Shown here: piece after piece, positions 17,848 through 26,641 of the stretch
Layout of the letters: every line of letters begins with the position of its first letter
Numbering within the stretch: the stretch's first letter is position 1
Assembly: GCA_015065785.1 (NCBI GenBank)
Contig: SVPR01000003.1
Location: forward strand, 62,001-126,000
DNA: 64,000 nucleotides
Source: Oscillospiraceae bacterium
GTDB taxonomy: Bacteria; Bacillota; Clostridia; Oscillospirales; Acutalibacteraceae
Reading direction: 5' to 3'
Made by a program: the position numbers and the translations under genes
The notes under the pieces: generated by a model
What the model saw: only the letters and a program-made list of their open reading frames with translations
Told to the model about the DNA's origin: nothing
Databases searched by the model: none

Positions 17848-18834
17848 ATGTTTGAACAGATTATAAATGTTGACAGAATGGAGCAGGCGGTAAGCCTTTT
17901 TGGTAGCTTCGATGAGAATATATTGCTCATTGAAAAGACCTTTAATGTAAAAATTCTCAGCCGTGGCTCTGATATAAAAGTAACCGGCGAGGCAGAGGAT
18001 GTTGCCAAGGGCGTTAAGGCTATAAATGGTCTTTTAATGCTCATAAACCGAGGTGAAGTTTTGAACGAGCAGAATGTTCGTTATGTAATTTCACTTGTCG
18101 GTGATGGCAATGAGGACAAGCTTACTGCTATGTCAAATGACTGCATTTGCATAACAAGTAAGGGTAAACCGATTAAGCCAAAAACCTTAGGGCAGAAAAA
18201 ATATGTTGAGTCAATTAAAGAAAATACAATCGTCTTAGGGGTTGGCCCTGCAGGTACAGGTAAAACATATTTAGCAGTTGCAATGGCGGTTAACGCATTC
18301 AGAGCGAAAGAGGTAAACAGAATTATTTTAACAAGACCTGCAGTAGAAGCAGGTGAAAAGTTAGGCTTTTTGCCGGGCGATTTACAAAGCAAGGTTGACC
18401 CTTATTTAAGACCGCTTTACGATGCACTTTTTGATATGCTGGGAAGTGAGAATTTTCAGAAATATCAGGAAAGAGGCAATATTGAGGTAGCGCCTCTTGC
18501 TTATATGCGTGGCAGAACCTTAGATGACAGCTTCATAATTTTAGACGAAGCACAGAACACAACCCCTGAGCAGATGAAAATGTTCTTAACAAGAATGGGC
18601 TTTAATTCTAAGGTTGTTGTAACAGGCGATGTTACACAGATTGACTTGCCTGACGGTAAGCGTTCAGGACTTGTTGAAGTAACAAAGGTGTTGAAAAATA
18701 TTGAACAGATTGATATTGTGCGATTTTCTGAAAAGGATGTTGTACGACACAAGCTTGTTCAGGATATTATAAAAGCTTATGAAAAATATGAGGAGGCAAA
18801 GAAGCGAAATGACAAAGGTAATCATCACAAATGA
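17848..18834 (+). CDS. phoH: PhoH family ATPase
   Basis: 328 residues, preceded by TGGAG. An N-terminal KH-like part (1-100) is followed by the PhoH ATPase: Walker A GPAGTGKT, LTRPAVEAGEKLGFLPG, and Walker B FIILDEAQNTT. Length and layout match the PhoH/YqfE family, linked to RNA metabolism and genetically tied to ybeY. Its 3' end overlaps ybeY by 26 bases. Confidence 0.93.
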   Translation: MFEQIINVDRMEQAVSLFGSFDENILLIEKTFNVKILSRGSDIKVTGEAEDVAKGVKAINGLLMLINRGEVLNEQNVRYVISLVGDGNEDKLTAMSNDCICITSKGKPIKPKTLGQKKYVESIKENTIVLGVGPAGTGKTYLAVAMAVNAFRAKEVNRIILTRPAVEAGEKLGFLPGDLQSKVDPYLRPLYDALFDMLGSENFQKYQERGNIEVAPLAYMRGRTLDDSFIILDEAQNTTPEQMKMFLTRMGFNSKVVVTGDVTQIDLPDGKRSGLVEVTKVLKNIEQIDIVRFSEKDVVRHKLVQDIIKAYEKYEEAKKRNDKGNHHK

Positions 18835-19312
18835 GCAAAAGGAAGTAAAAATTCCAACAGGCGTCAGACTTTTAGTCAGAAGATGCTGTAACGCAGTTCT
18901 TCTTTACGAAGGCTTCAAGGAGCCTACAGAAGTAAGCGTAACTTTCGTTGATGACGAAAGAATACATAGTCTTAATAAAGAATATCGTGATGTGGATAGC
19001 AGCACAGATGTGTTATCATTCCCACTTGGTGAAAACGGTGTTTATGATAAAAACAATGATACAGGTGCAAGTCTTTTGGGCGATATTGTTATTTCAATAC
19101 CTACTGCAGTGCGTCAGGCTGAAACCTATGGCCACTCCCTTCAAAGAGAAATTGGCTTTTTGACAGTTCATTCAATGCTCCATTTATTAGGCTACGACCA
19201 TGTGAATGGCGGTATGGAAGAGGTTCGTATGCGTGAAAAAGAAGAACGCGTATTAACAGAGCTTGGTTTAAAACGCAACAATTCTTATTATATGGATGAG
19301 AATGAGGAATAA
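18809..19312 (+). CDS. ybeY: Endoribonuclease / rRNA maturation factor YbeY
   Basis: 167 residues from the ATG at 18809, with AGGAGG about 12 bases upstream; the ATG at 18779 has no ribosome site. The zinc-binding signature HSMLHLLGYDH is intact, preceded by the conserved STDVLSFPLG and LGDIVIS. YbeY processes 16S rRNA and helps 70S quality control. The start lies inside phoH, consistent with translational coupling. Confidence 0.93.
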   Translation: MTKVIITNEQKEVKIPTGVRLLVRRCCNAVLLYEGFKEPTEVSVTFVDDERIHSLNKEYRDVDSSTDVLSFPLGENGVYDKNNDTGASLLGDIVISIPTAVRQAETYGHSLQREIGFLTVHSMLHLLGYDHVNGGMEEVRMREKEERVLTELGLKRNNSYYMDENEE

Positions 19313-19318
19313 TTTTTT

Positions 19319-19816
19319 ATGAATGATGTAAAGAGTCTTGCAAAAAGCTTTGTTTATGCCTACAGGGGTATAAGGTGGGCTGTTTGTCACGAGCGTAATT
19401 TCAGAATTCATATCACTTGTATGTGCTATATGTTCTACTACTTGTTAAGATATGATTTCTTTACTGTTTCAAAAGCAGAAATGTGCATTTTGCTTTTATC
19501 GTGTGCCTTGGTGTTAGGTGGCGAGCTTATTAACACAGGCATTGAAAAGGCAGATGATACTGTATCCAGAGAAAGACGAAGAACAATCGAAATTTCAAAA
19601 AATGCCGCTGCAGGTGCAGTTTTGATTTTCGCTGTTTTTTCGGTGATTATAGGCATTGTTATAATGTTCCAGCCGGAAGCTTTTGTTGCTTTGTTCAATC
19701 ATTATGTAACAGAGCCTGTTTATATTTTACTTTTGGCTTTAAGCTTAGTAGTGGCTTTGTTATTTATTTTTAAGTTTGGAAAATTCGCAAAATATATCAG
19801 AGGAAAGAAAAAATAA
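19319..19816 (+). CDS. dgkA: Diacylglycerol/undecaprenol kinase family protein
   Basis: 165 residues, integral membrane. Conserved ERNFRIH near residue 25 and ELINTGIEKADD (E69, N72, E76, D80) match the DgkA family, which in Gram-positives phosphorylates undecaprenol. The position usually Asp in the KDxAAGAV motif is Asn here (N95, SKNAAAGAV). The protein also has an additional C-terminal membrane segment. The stop overlaps the era start by one base; cdd, often present between these genes, is absent. Confidence 0.85.
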   Translation: MNDVKSLAKSFVYAYRGIRWAVCHERNFRIHITCMCYMFYYLLRYDFFTVSKAEMCILLLSCALVLGGELINTGIEKADDTVSRERRRTIEISKNAAAGAVLIFAVFSVIIGIVIMFQPEAFVALFNHYVTEPVYILLLALSLVVALLFIFKFGKFAKYIRGKKK

Positions 19817-20712
19817 TGGGAAATAGAAAAACTGCTTTTATTGCTATTGTCGGCAGACCAAATGTTGGTAAATCTTCAATTTTAAACAGACTTTTAGGTC
19901 AGAAAATCGCAATAGTATCATCAAGACCGCAAACAACAAGAACAAAAATTATGGGTGTTTTAACTGAGAATGATATTCAGTTGGTTTTCACCGATACACC
20001 TGGTTTTCATAAGCCGAAAACAAAATTAGGCGAAAAAATGATTAAGTCTGTTGACGATGCAATCTCAGGTGTTGACTCCTGTCTTTTTGTAACAGAAAGC
20101 AAGGGTGAAATAAGACCTACTGAAATCGAGCTTTTAGAAAGACTTAAAAAAGAGAAAATTCCTGTAATTCTTGCAATAAACAAAATAGATATTCTTTCTA
20201 AAAAAGAAGAGCTTATGGAAAGAATTCTTGAGCTTTCAAAGCTTTGCGATTTTACTGCGGTTGTACCGGTTTCTGCACAAAATGGCGATGGTATGAGTGA
20301 GTTGAAAGAAGAACTTAACAAATTAGCAGTCGAGTCAGAGTTTTTCTTCCCTGAAGATACTTTAACAGACCAGCCTGAGCGTGTTCTGGCGTCTGAAATG
20401 ATAAGAGAAAAATTGCTTTACAGATTAAATGAAGAAATTCCTCACGGTATTGCAGTTTCTATAGAAAGCATGAAAGAACGCGAAACAGGCGATATTATTG
20501 ATATTGAAGCAATTATTTATTGCGAAAGAGATAGCCACAAGGGTATAATTATCGGTAAAGGTGGTTCAATGCTCAAGGCTGTTTCAACAAGTGCCCGAAA
20601 AGATTTAGAAGACTTTTTTGATTGCAAGGTCAATCTTCAATGCTGGGTAAAGGTCAAAGAGGGTTGGCGTAACCGAGAGGGCTTAATCCACAATTTCGGG
20701 CTTGACCAGTAA
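19816..20712 (+). CDS. era: GTPase Era
   Basis: 298 residues, the normal Era length. G1 GRPNVGKSS, G3 DTPGFHKPK, G4 NKID and G5 SAQNG are all present. The C-terminal KH domain includes GIIIGKGGSMLK. Era binds the 3' end of 16S rRNA during 30S assembly. Translation start overlaps the dgkA stop (TAATG). Confidence 0.97.
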   Translation: MGNRKTAFIAIVGRPNVGKSSILNRLLGQKIAIVSSRPQTTRTKIMGVLTENDIQLVFTDTPGFHKPKTKLGEKMIKSVDDAISGVDSCLFVTESKGEIRPTEIELLERLKKEKIPVILAINKIDILSKKEELMERILELSKLCDFTAVVPVSAQNGDGMSELKEELNKLAVESEFFFPEDTLTDQPERVLASEMIREKLLYRLNEEIPHGIAVSIESMKERETGDIIDIEAIIYCERDSHKGIIIGKGGSMLKAVSTSARKDLEDFFDCKVNLQCWVKVKEGWRNREGLIHNFGLDQ

Positions 20713-20804
20713 AAATTTACAGTTTTTTAAATGGATTATAAGCACATAAAAGCATAGCAAATGAATAAACTATTATCACAATAGTTTTGAAGGGATATGT
20801 TTTT

Positions 20805-20981
20805 ATGGAAGGCAAAATGCTTTGGGATAAATTCACAGAAAACGGCAAAGTAGCAGATTATTTAGAGTACCGTAAGCATATAAACGGTTTGGAAGCTGAA
20901 GTTGAAACGGAGTTGGGTAAGTTTGACCAAAATCAGTGCTTCGGGATTAGTGATAAGGGAACAGAGCGTAGGAGAATATGA
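20805..20981 (+). CDS. yqzL: YqzL-like small protein
   Basis: 58 residues from the ATG at 20805, with GAAGGGA 9 bases before it. The N-terminal part MLWDKFTENGKVADYLEYRK matches the pattern of Bacillus YqzL, a small protein of unknown function that also sits between era and recO. The C-terminal residues overlap the recO start in another frame, so the family-like core is only the first 35-40 residues. Confidence 0.7.
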   Translation: MEGKMLWDKFTENGKVADYLEYRKHINGLEAEVETELGKFDQNQCFGISDKGTERRRI

Positions 20982-21663
20982 CCGCTTAATTACTGTTCTC
21001 ACAGCGCAATACGGTTTAGTTAAAGCGTTTTGCAGAGGTGCAAAAAAGGCTAAAAGCAAAAAGCTTTCTGCCACAGCACTTCTTACATATTCCGAGTTTA
21101 CCTTTAATAAAACAAAAGATGCCTTTACAGTCGATGAAGCTGAGGTTAAAGAGGTTTTTTTCGAGCTTCGTCAGGATGTTGTTAAAATGGCATTAGCACA
21201 ATATTTATGCGAATTAGCTTATGAATTTTGCGAAGAAGATTACGAGTCGGAGGAAATTCTCCGACTTTTTCTCAATTCACTCTATTTACTTAAAAGTAAT
21301 AAAAAAACCGCATCCTTCATAAAGGCTGTAACAGAATTCAGACTGATGTCACTCGCCGGTTATATGCCCCGACTTATTGCGTGTGATAATTGCGGTGAAT
21401 ATGAAACTGCCGTGATGGGCTTTGACAAGGAAAGCGGAAAAATTTATTGTGAAAATTGTATTCCGGGTTATGCTTTTAAAGCTCCGTCGTCGGTAATTAA
21501 AGCAATGCGCCATGTGGCACTTTCTGATTTCCCTAAGATTTTTTCTTTTTCGCTTTCAGAAGAAAACATAAAATTATTTGAATATTTAACAGAGGATTAT
21601 CTTCTTAATAAAACACAAAGAAAATTTAAAACACTTGACTTTTATAATGTTATAAAGGATTAA
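20923..21663 (+). CDS. recO: DNA repair protein RecO
   Basis: About 247 residues from a TTG at 20923, which places six residues before the conserved GLVIREQSVGEYDRL as in other RecO proteins; a TTG at 20902 is also in frame. N-terminal OB fold, helical middle, and a zinc site C-x2-C...C-x2-C (CDNCGEYE and YCENC). RecO loads RecA with RecR in recombinational repair. Overlaps yqzL. Confidence 0.93.
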   Translation: MTKISASGLVIREQSVGEYDRLITVLTAQYGLVKAFCRGAKKAKSKKLSATALLTYSEFTFNKTKDAFTVDEAEVKEVFFELRQDVVKMALAQYLCELAYEFCEEDYESEEILRLFLNSLYLLKSNKKTASFIKAVTEFRLMSLAGYMPRLIACDNCGEYETAVMGFDKESGKIYCENCIPGYAFKAPSSVIKAMRHVALSDFPKIFSFSLSEENIKLFEYLTEDYLLNKTQRKFKTLDFYNVIKD

Positions 21664-21670
21664 ATAAAAA

Positions 21671-24061
21671 ATGAACGAAATGAACAGACATTTAAAGGCT
21701 ATTGAATTAGATAAGGTGCTTTTGATGGTTGCTGAAAGAGCCTGTAATGATGACGCTAAAGAAGTAATTTTAAATCTACGCCCTGAATCTAATTTGCAAT
21801 TAGTAGCCGATTTATTAAAAAAGACCGAAGATGCCTACATACTTCTGGCTAAATTCGGCGGTCCGTCCTTTGGTGGACTTAAAAATGTTAATAATGCATT
21901 AGCTCGTGCAAAAGCAGGGGCAATGCTCACAATGAAAGAATTGCTCGATATTGGCAGCACGGTAAGAGCCGTCAGAAATTTACGCGATTGGCGTGACGGT
22001 AACGGACAGGACCCTTTGAGCATTGATATTTATTTTTCTTCGCTTATGCCAAATAAGTTTTTAGAAGAAAGAATTTTTTCTGCAATTTTAAGTGAAGATG
22101 AAATGAGTGATAATGCTTCTGCAGAGCTTGCAAGCATCAGACGGAAAATCAAAAATCAGGAAAATGCAGTAAGAGAAAAGCTTGAAAAAATTATTCGCTC
22201 ACAAAATTTAAAAAATGTGTTGCAGGACGCGATTATAACCCAAAGAAACGGCAGATATGTTGTGCCTGTTAAAAGCGAGCACAGAGCAACAGTTTCAGGA
22301 CTTGTTCACGACACATCTTCAACAGGAGCTACTGTTTTTGTTGAGCCTGCAGGCGTGGTTGAAGCAAATAACGAAATCCGCGTTTTAAAGGGCAAAGAAA
22401 CACAGGAGATTGAAAGAATTCTTTATGAGCTTTCTTCAATTGCAGGTAGCTTTGTTGATGAAATTAAGGGTAGCTATGAGTGTGCGGTTGAAATAAATGT
22501 TATTTTCAGTAAAGCACAGTTAGCTTATAAAATGAACGCTACAATGCCCAAGCTTAATGCAAAGGGTGTTATAGATTTAAAAAAGGCAAGGCACCCTTTA
22601 ATTGACCCGAAAAGTGTTGTTGCTACAGATATTCGTCTGGGTAAAGAGTTTGATACTCTTGTTATTACAGGCCCTAACACAGGCGGTAAAACTGTTGCGA
22701 TTAAGACTTTAGGGCTTTTGTCTGCAATGGCTATGTGCGGACTTATGTTGCCTTGTGGTGATGAAAGCGAAATTTCAGTATTCAATGAAATTTTAGCTGA
22801 TATTGGTGACGAGCAAAGCATTGAACAGTCACTTTCAACATTTTCATCACATATGGTGAATATTGTAAATATCTTAAAAACAGCAAACGAGAATTCACTC
22901 GTTTTAATAGACGAATTAGGTGCAGGTACTGACCCTGTTGAGGGTGCGGCACTTGCTATGGCTATTTTAGAGCAGTTGCATTCTCAAGGTGCAAAAATTG
23001 CCGCAACAACTCACTATGCAGAATTAAAAGCGTATGCTTTGGAAACTGAAAGAGTTGAAAACGGCTCTTGTGAGTTTGATGTTAATTCTTTAAGACCTAC
23101 TTACCGTCTTTTAATTGGTATTCCGGGTCGTTCAAATGCTTTTGCAATTTCAGAAAGATTAGGCGTAGCTTCTGATATTATTAAAAGAGCTAAAGATTTA
23201 GTTTCTTCTGAAAGTGTTCGCTTTGAGAATGTTGTTGACAAATTAGAGCAAAGCAGACTCGAAATGGAAAGTGAGAGGAAAGAAGCCGAAAAGGTAAAAG
23301 CAGAGGCAGAAGCCGAAAGAGAAAAGGCTCGTGCGGTTTTAAATGAAGCACAGGCAAGGCGAGATAAAGAAATTGAAAATGCAAAAGGCGAGTCTTTAAG
23401 AATTGTGGAGCAGGCAAGAAGAGAAGCGAATTCTCTTTTAGCAGAAATTGAAAAGCTCAAAAAAGAAACAAAATCCACAAAAGATGCCGCAGAGCTTTTA
23501 AGAAAGGCTCGTTCAACAGTTAATTCACACCTTAATGCTATTGATGATGCTGTGAATCCGGTGCTTGCAAATATTGACGATGACGAAAGTTATGTTTTAC
23601 CAAGAGAACTACAGATTGGTGATAATGTTTACTGCAAGACAATAGGTAAAAATGCAGTTGTTACTGCTCTTAAAGATAAAAAGGGTAATGTAGAGATTGC
23701 CGCAGGCATGCTCAAAATGAGAGTGAAAGAGGACTCTTTAAAGCTTTTAGAAAAGAAAAATGAGAAGCCGAAGAGCAGTACTCGTAAAAATTCTATTGAA
23801 AGCAGAGCAAGTAAAGATATTAACAACCGTTGCGATTTAAGAGGACTTATGGTTGATGAAGCTCTTTTAGTACTCGACCGCTTTATTGATGATATTGTTA
23901 TGTCAGGTCTTAATGAATGCACCATTATTCACGGTAAGGGCACAGGCGCATTAAGAAGTGCCGTAACAAAATATTTAAAGGCTGACCCAAGAGTCCGCTT
24001 TTCCCGCCTCGGCACATTCGGCGAGGGCGAAGACGGAGTTACGATTGCGGAGATTAAGTGA
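21671..24061 (+). CDS. mutS2: Endonuclease MutS2
   Basis: 796 residues, full length. Walker A TGPNTGGKT near residue 330, Walker B LVLIDELGAGTDP, a long coiled coil (about 510-620), then a KOW-like segment and a C-terminal Smr nuclease domain (DLRGLMVDEAL, IIHGKGTGALR). MutS2 suppresses recombination and in Bacillus acts in ribosome rescue. It ends immediately before repeat B. Confidence 0.97.
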   Translation: MNEMNRHLKAIELDKVLLMVAERACNDDAKEVILNLRPESNLQLVADLLKKTEDAYILLAKFGGPSFGGLKNVNNALARAKAGAMLTMKELLDIGSTVRAVRNLRDWRDGNGQDPLSIDIYFSSLMPNKFLEERIFSAILSEDEMSDNASAELASIRRKIKNQENAVREKLEKIIRSQNLKNVLQDAIITQRNGRYVVPVKSEHRATVSGLVHDTSSTGATVFVEPAGVVEANNEIRVLKGKETQEIERILYELSSIAGSFVDEIKGSYECAVEINVIFSKAQLAYKMNATMPKLNAKGVIDLKKARHPLIDPKSVVATDIRLGKEFDTLVITGPNTGGKTVAIKTLGLLSAMAMCGLMLPCGDESEISVFNEILADIGDEQSIEQSLSTFSSHMVNIVNILKTANENSLVLIDELGAGTDPVEGAALAMAILEQLHSQGAKIAATTHYAELKAYALETERVENGSCEFDVNSLRPTYRLLIGIPGRSNAFAISERLGVASDIIKRAKDLVSSESVRFENVVDKLEQSRLEMESERKEAEKVKAEAEAEREKARAVLNEAQARRDKEIENAKGESLRIVEQARREANSLLAEIEKLKKETKSTKDAAELLRKARSTVNSHLNAIDDAVNPVLANIDDDESYVLPRELQIGDNVYCKTIGKNAVVTALKDKKGNVEIAAGMLKMRVKEDSLKLLEKKNEKPKSSTRKNSIESRASKDINNRCDLRGLMVDEALLVLDRFIDDIVMSGLNECTIIHGKGTGALRSAVTKYLKADPRVRFSRLGTFGEGEDGVTIAEIK

Positions 24062-24063
24062 GG

Positions 24064-24280
24064 CAGGGACTAGGGACTAGGGAACAGGGGTTTGCTACGC
24101 AAAATGCAGAATGCTGAGTGCAGAGTGCAGAATTTCGGGGCCTGCGGCCAGCTATTATAATAATTTGTTGTAACAGTTAATTTGTCGTTTCATTTATTCT
24201 TCATTATTTATTTTATCTTCTTTATTCTAAAAAACGAACTAAATTCTTTCATACTTGCAACTTGTAACTTGCACACTTGC
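24064..24280. repeat. Composite repeat B: three heptamer arrays with hairpin
   Basis: Array 1 (24064-24090) of CAGGGAC/TAGGGAC type begins 3 bases after the mutS2 stop. Array 2 (24103-24133) of AATGCAG type directly abuts TTCGG and a GGCC-TGC-GGCC hairpin (24134-24149) followed by ATTATAATAATTT. Array 3 (24253-24280) repeats ACTTGCA. The long palindrome of the other copies is missing. Confidence 0.7.
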
Positions 24281-24285
24281 CACTG

Positions 24286-24319
24286 TTTTTTTTGAAATTT
24301 TAAAAAATTTCAAAAAAAA
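24286..24319. repeat. Perfect 16-bp palindromic stem before the pilin promoter
   Basis: T8-GAAATTTT and AAAATTTC-A8 pair perfectly over 16 bp with a 2-base loop. It ends 3 bases before the pilin -35 box. It could end read-through from mutS2 in either direction or serve as an AT-rich regulator site. Confidence 0.65.
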
Positions 24320-24322
24320 CCC

Positions 24323-24351
24323 TTTACAAATGGAAAATAATGTGCTACTAT
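24323..24351 (+). promoter_or_regulatory. Promoter of first pilin gene
   Basis: TTTACA, 17-base spacer, TACTAT. The same boxes, spacing and the GTGC before the -10 recur before the second pilin gene. Confidence 0.75.
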
Positions 24352-24491
24352 ACAGATAAAGAAAGTTACGGATTATTCCCACTTTCTTCAAAAAAAGGGG
24401 AAATCCCTCGAATTCTGAATATATTTAAGGCTTTGCCTTTTATATATGAAGAAAAACAAAATTTTTTATTTAGAAAAGGAGTTGTTCGTAA
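24352..24491 (+). promoter_or_regulatory. Long structured leader of first pilin mRNA
   Basis: About 130 bases of untranslated leader, with GAAAGT...ACTTTC pairing near the start, GGGGAAATCCC, and an AAGGC-TTT-GCCTT hairpin inside AT-rich flanks, then AAAGGAG before the ATG. It does not match the c-di-GMP riboswitch consensus that I know. GTTACGGA is shared with the second pilin leader. Confidence 0.45.
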
Positions 24492-24950
24492 ATGTTTAAA
24501 TTTATGAAGAGCAAAAAAGGTTTCACACTCGTTGAACTTATGATCGTTGTTGTTATCATGGCAATCCTCGTTGTTGTTGCTGTTCCGATCTACAACTCAG
24601 TTACAGACAATGCAAGAGAAAAGACTTGTCTTGACAACCAAAGACAAATCCTCAGCACAGTTGGTAACCTCTACATGATGGAAGGTGTTACTGGTAACGG
24701 TACAGCTACTCTTACATTCCACGGTAATACAATTACACCAGCAAATCTTGACACTTTCTCAGAGCTTGTTGAAATTGATGATATCGAAGCTTCTTTCCAG
24801 ACAGTTCCAGTTTGCGGTGCTGAAGAAAACTATCTTGTTGCAACACTTAGCGAAAACACACAAGGCGGTACAGCTTTAATTTCAGTTAAATGTTGTTCAG
24901 ATGCTGCTGGTACAACAGCAACAGACCACGTTCTTGTTGACGAAGACTAA
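24492..24950 (+). CDS. Type IV prepilin / pseudopilin 1
   Basis: 152 residues. Class III prepilin signal: short basic leader, cleavage after the Gly in KKGFTLVE, then a hydrophobic helix (ELMIVVVIMAILVVVAVPIY). The mature protein has a globular domain with a Cys in VPVCGAEE near residue 107 and CC near 136. Likely the major subunit of a type IV pilus or a secretion pseudopilus. The assembly genes are not in this window. Nearly identical over its first 55 residues to the next gene. Confidence 0.93.
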   Translation: MFKFMKSKKGFTLVELMIVVVIMAILVVVAVPIYNSVTDNAREKTCLDNQRQILSTVGNLYMMEGVTGNGTATLTFHGNTITPANLDTFSELVEIDDIEASFQTVPVCGAEENYLVATLSENTQGGTALISVKCCSDAAGTTATDHVLVDED

Positions 24951-24972
24951 TATTTAGTTTAGTGTACTTAAA

Positions 24973-25006
24973 GCACGGTGCTCGAAAGAGCACCGTGTGT
25001 TTTTTT
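24973..25006 (+). terminator. Strong Rho-independent terminator
   Basis: CACGGTGCTC, GAAA loop, GAGCACCGTG, then T run. It separates the two pilin genes. Confidence 0.95.
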
Positions 25007-25058
25007 GTCGTAATTTATATTTTCTTTTAAAAAATTATGAACTTTTTTATTTTTACTA

Positions 25059-25087
25059 TTTACAAATTTTAACATCTGTGCTACTAT
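25059..25087 (+). promoter_or_regulatory. Promoter of second pilin gene
   Basis: TTTACA, 17-base spacer, TACTAT, as for the first pilin gene; a shorter leader of about 45 bases follows with GTTACGGA and TAGGAG. Confidence 0.75.
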
Positions 25088-25138
25088 TAGTAATAGAGTT
25101 ACGGAAGTTTCTCGCAAAATTATAGGAGATGTTCGTAA

Positions 25139-25588
25139 ATGTTTAAATTTTTAAAAAGCAAAAAAGGCTTTACTTTAGTTGAACTTATGATTGTTGTTGT
25201 TATAATGGCAATTCTTGTAGTTATTGCAGTGCCTATTTATAACACAGTTACAGACAATGCAAGAGAAAAAACCTGCCTTGATAATCAAAGACAAGTTTTA
25301 AGCGTTATTGGCAATCTTTTTGCAATGCATAACCTCTCAGGTGTTGGCGAATCTGTTACGCTCGAATTTGTTGCAGGCGAAAACTCTGAAATCAGAGAAA
25401 CATCCAGCGGTGCGCTCAGCACATTCTCAAGCGGTAACATTACACTTGATACTATTAAAGCATCATTCCAGACAGTTCCTGTTTGCGGTGCTGAAGAAAA
25501 CACAATTACAGCAGTAATATCTTCAAACGATCAGGGCACAGCAAGAGTTCAGGTTTCTTGCTCAGATACAAGCCATAAGTTAGGTTAA
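25139..25588 (+). CDS. Type IV prepilin / pseudopilin 2
   Basis: 149 residues. Same leader peptide, KKG-FTLVE cleavage site and helix as pilin 1, and the same conserved ASFQTVPVCGAEEN block near residue 110. The variable middle (residues about 60-100) and the C-terminus differ from pilin 1. A recent tandem duplication with divergence of the exposed part is likely. Own promoter, so expression can differ from pilin 1. Confidence 0.93.
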   Translation: MFKFLKSKKGFTLVELMIVVVIMAILVVIAVPIYNTVTDNAREKTCLDNQRQVLSVIGNLFAMHNLSGVGESVTLEFVAGENSEIRETSSGALSTFSSGNITLDTIKASFQTVPVCGAEENTITAVISSNDQGTARVQVSCSDTSHKLG

Positions 25589-25610
25589 TGAGCTAAAGAA
25601 ATGCAGAACT

Positions 25611-25892
25611 AAAGAAATGCAGAATGCAGAGTGCAACTGATTATAATTGAAAATTGAAAGTTGAAAATTGAAAATTTCGGGGCTACGCCGTAATTATAAT
25701 AATTGGTTATAATGGTAAACTGACTTTTTCATTTATACTAATTACAAGTATTAAGACTTAAATATAAAAATTCTATCATTTTTAGTTTATATCAAACTTC
25801 AAATGATAGAATTTCTTGTTTTTATGGATAACTATTATAATTGCCGACCGCAGGTCCCACAATTTTCAATTTTCAACTTTCAATTTTCAATT
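25611..25892. repeat. Composite repeat C (full-length type)
   Basis: Heptamers of AATGCAG type (25611-25635) and ATTGAAA type (25645-25675), then the core 25676-25860: TTCGG hairpin (GGC-TAC-GCC), AATTATAATAATTGG, palindrome 25769-25813 with a perfect 13-bp stem AATTCTATCATTT, mirror-image AATTATAA and a GACC-TGC-GGTC hairpin. The right array (25861-25892) is the inverse of ATTGAAA. It lies between convergent genes. Confidence 0.85.
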
Positions 25893-25920
25893 AAAAAAAC
25901 TGTTTCCTGTCCACTGAAAA

Positions 25921-26619
25921 CTAAAAATAAAAGTTCTTCGTAAGCCAGATTTTGAAATGCTTGTTTCTGTCTGCAATGCTGAGCAAAACAAATAAAATAA
26001 ACGCAGTAGCCGCAATGCTTATTGCAATGCAATCAAAAATTATGCTGTGTGGTGTGAATTGCAAAATTGCTTCGGTTGTACCTGCAAAAACTGTAACTGC
26101 ACCTAAAACTGCCATAATGCTATGAAGTCTTGAATGCTTTTTCTTGAAGTATTTTGCAAGAGTTAAGCCTACACCAAGGCTTAAAATATCAAGTGGAACA
26201 AAAAGCTCTAAAAACCATTCGCCCGAATGTACTAAAATGAAAAATACTGAAGCGTAAGCAGCAATGGCAGTTGCATCAAGTGCTATTAAAAGATAAGGCT
26301 TTTTCTTTTTTAACATAAACGGAAAGGCGAAAAGAATCCACAAGAGCACACTTGTTGAAATAACATAAGCAGACCACGGTGTGCTCGGCGAAAGCAGTAA
26401 ATTAACTACAAAGCAAACAATGCTCGGTAAAAATAACAACACTGAAATTATTACTGCCCAATATTTTCTCTTTTTCTGTTCCGGAATGCTCACTCTTTCA
26501 GGGAAAGGTGAGTCAGCTTTTTCCTTTGGCTCGTCCGGATTTATGACATCTGTCATACAAAGCGGACATTTTGGCGTAAAGTCGTCAAGCTTTACACCGC
26601 ATTTTACACAATATGGCAT
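25921..26619 (-). CDS. Zinc-ribbon membrane protein (DUF6320-like)
   Basis: 232 residues. An N-terminal zinc ribbon (C-x2-C...C-x2-C: CVKCG, CPLC) is followed by a linker and six hydrophobic segments. It lies 22 bases downstream of the acyltransferase-like gene on the same strand, a pairing that I recall for DUF6320 proteins. Function unknown; perhaps a membrane partner of the acyltransferase. Confidence 0.65.
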   Translation of the reverse strand: MPYCVKCGVKLDDFTPKCPLCMTDVINPDEPKEKADSPFPERVSIPEQKKRKYWAVIISVLLFLPSIVCFVVNLLLSPSTPWSAYVISTSVLLWILFAFPFMLKKKKPYLLIALDATAIAAYASVFFILVHSGEWFLELFVPLDILSLGVGLTLAKYFKKKHSRLHSIMAVLGAVTVFAGTTEAILQFTPHSIIFDCIAISIAATAFILFVLLSIADRNKHFKIWLTKNFYF

Positions 26620-26641
26620 ATTATCTTCCTTTTATTTTAAT

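Noticed and set aside
24352..24491. c-di-GMP or other known riboswitch in the pilin leader
   Set aside because: The conserved core bases of the known c-di-GMP classes could not be found; only generic hairpins are visible.
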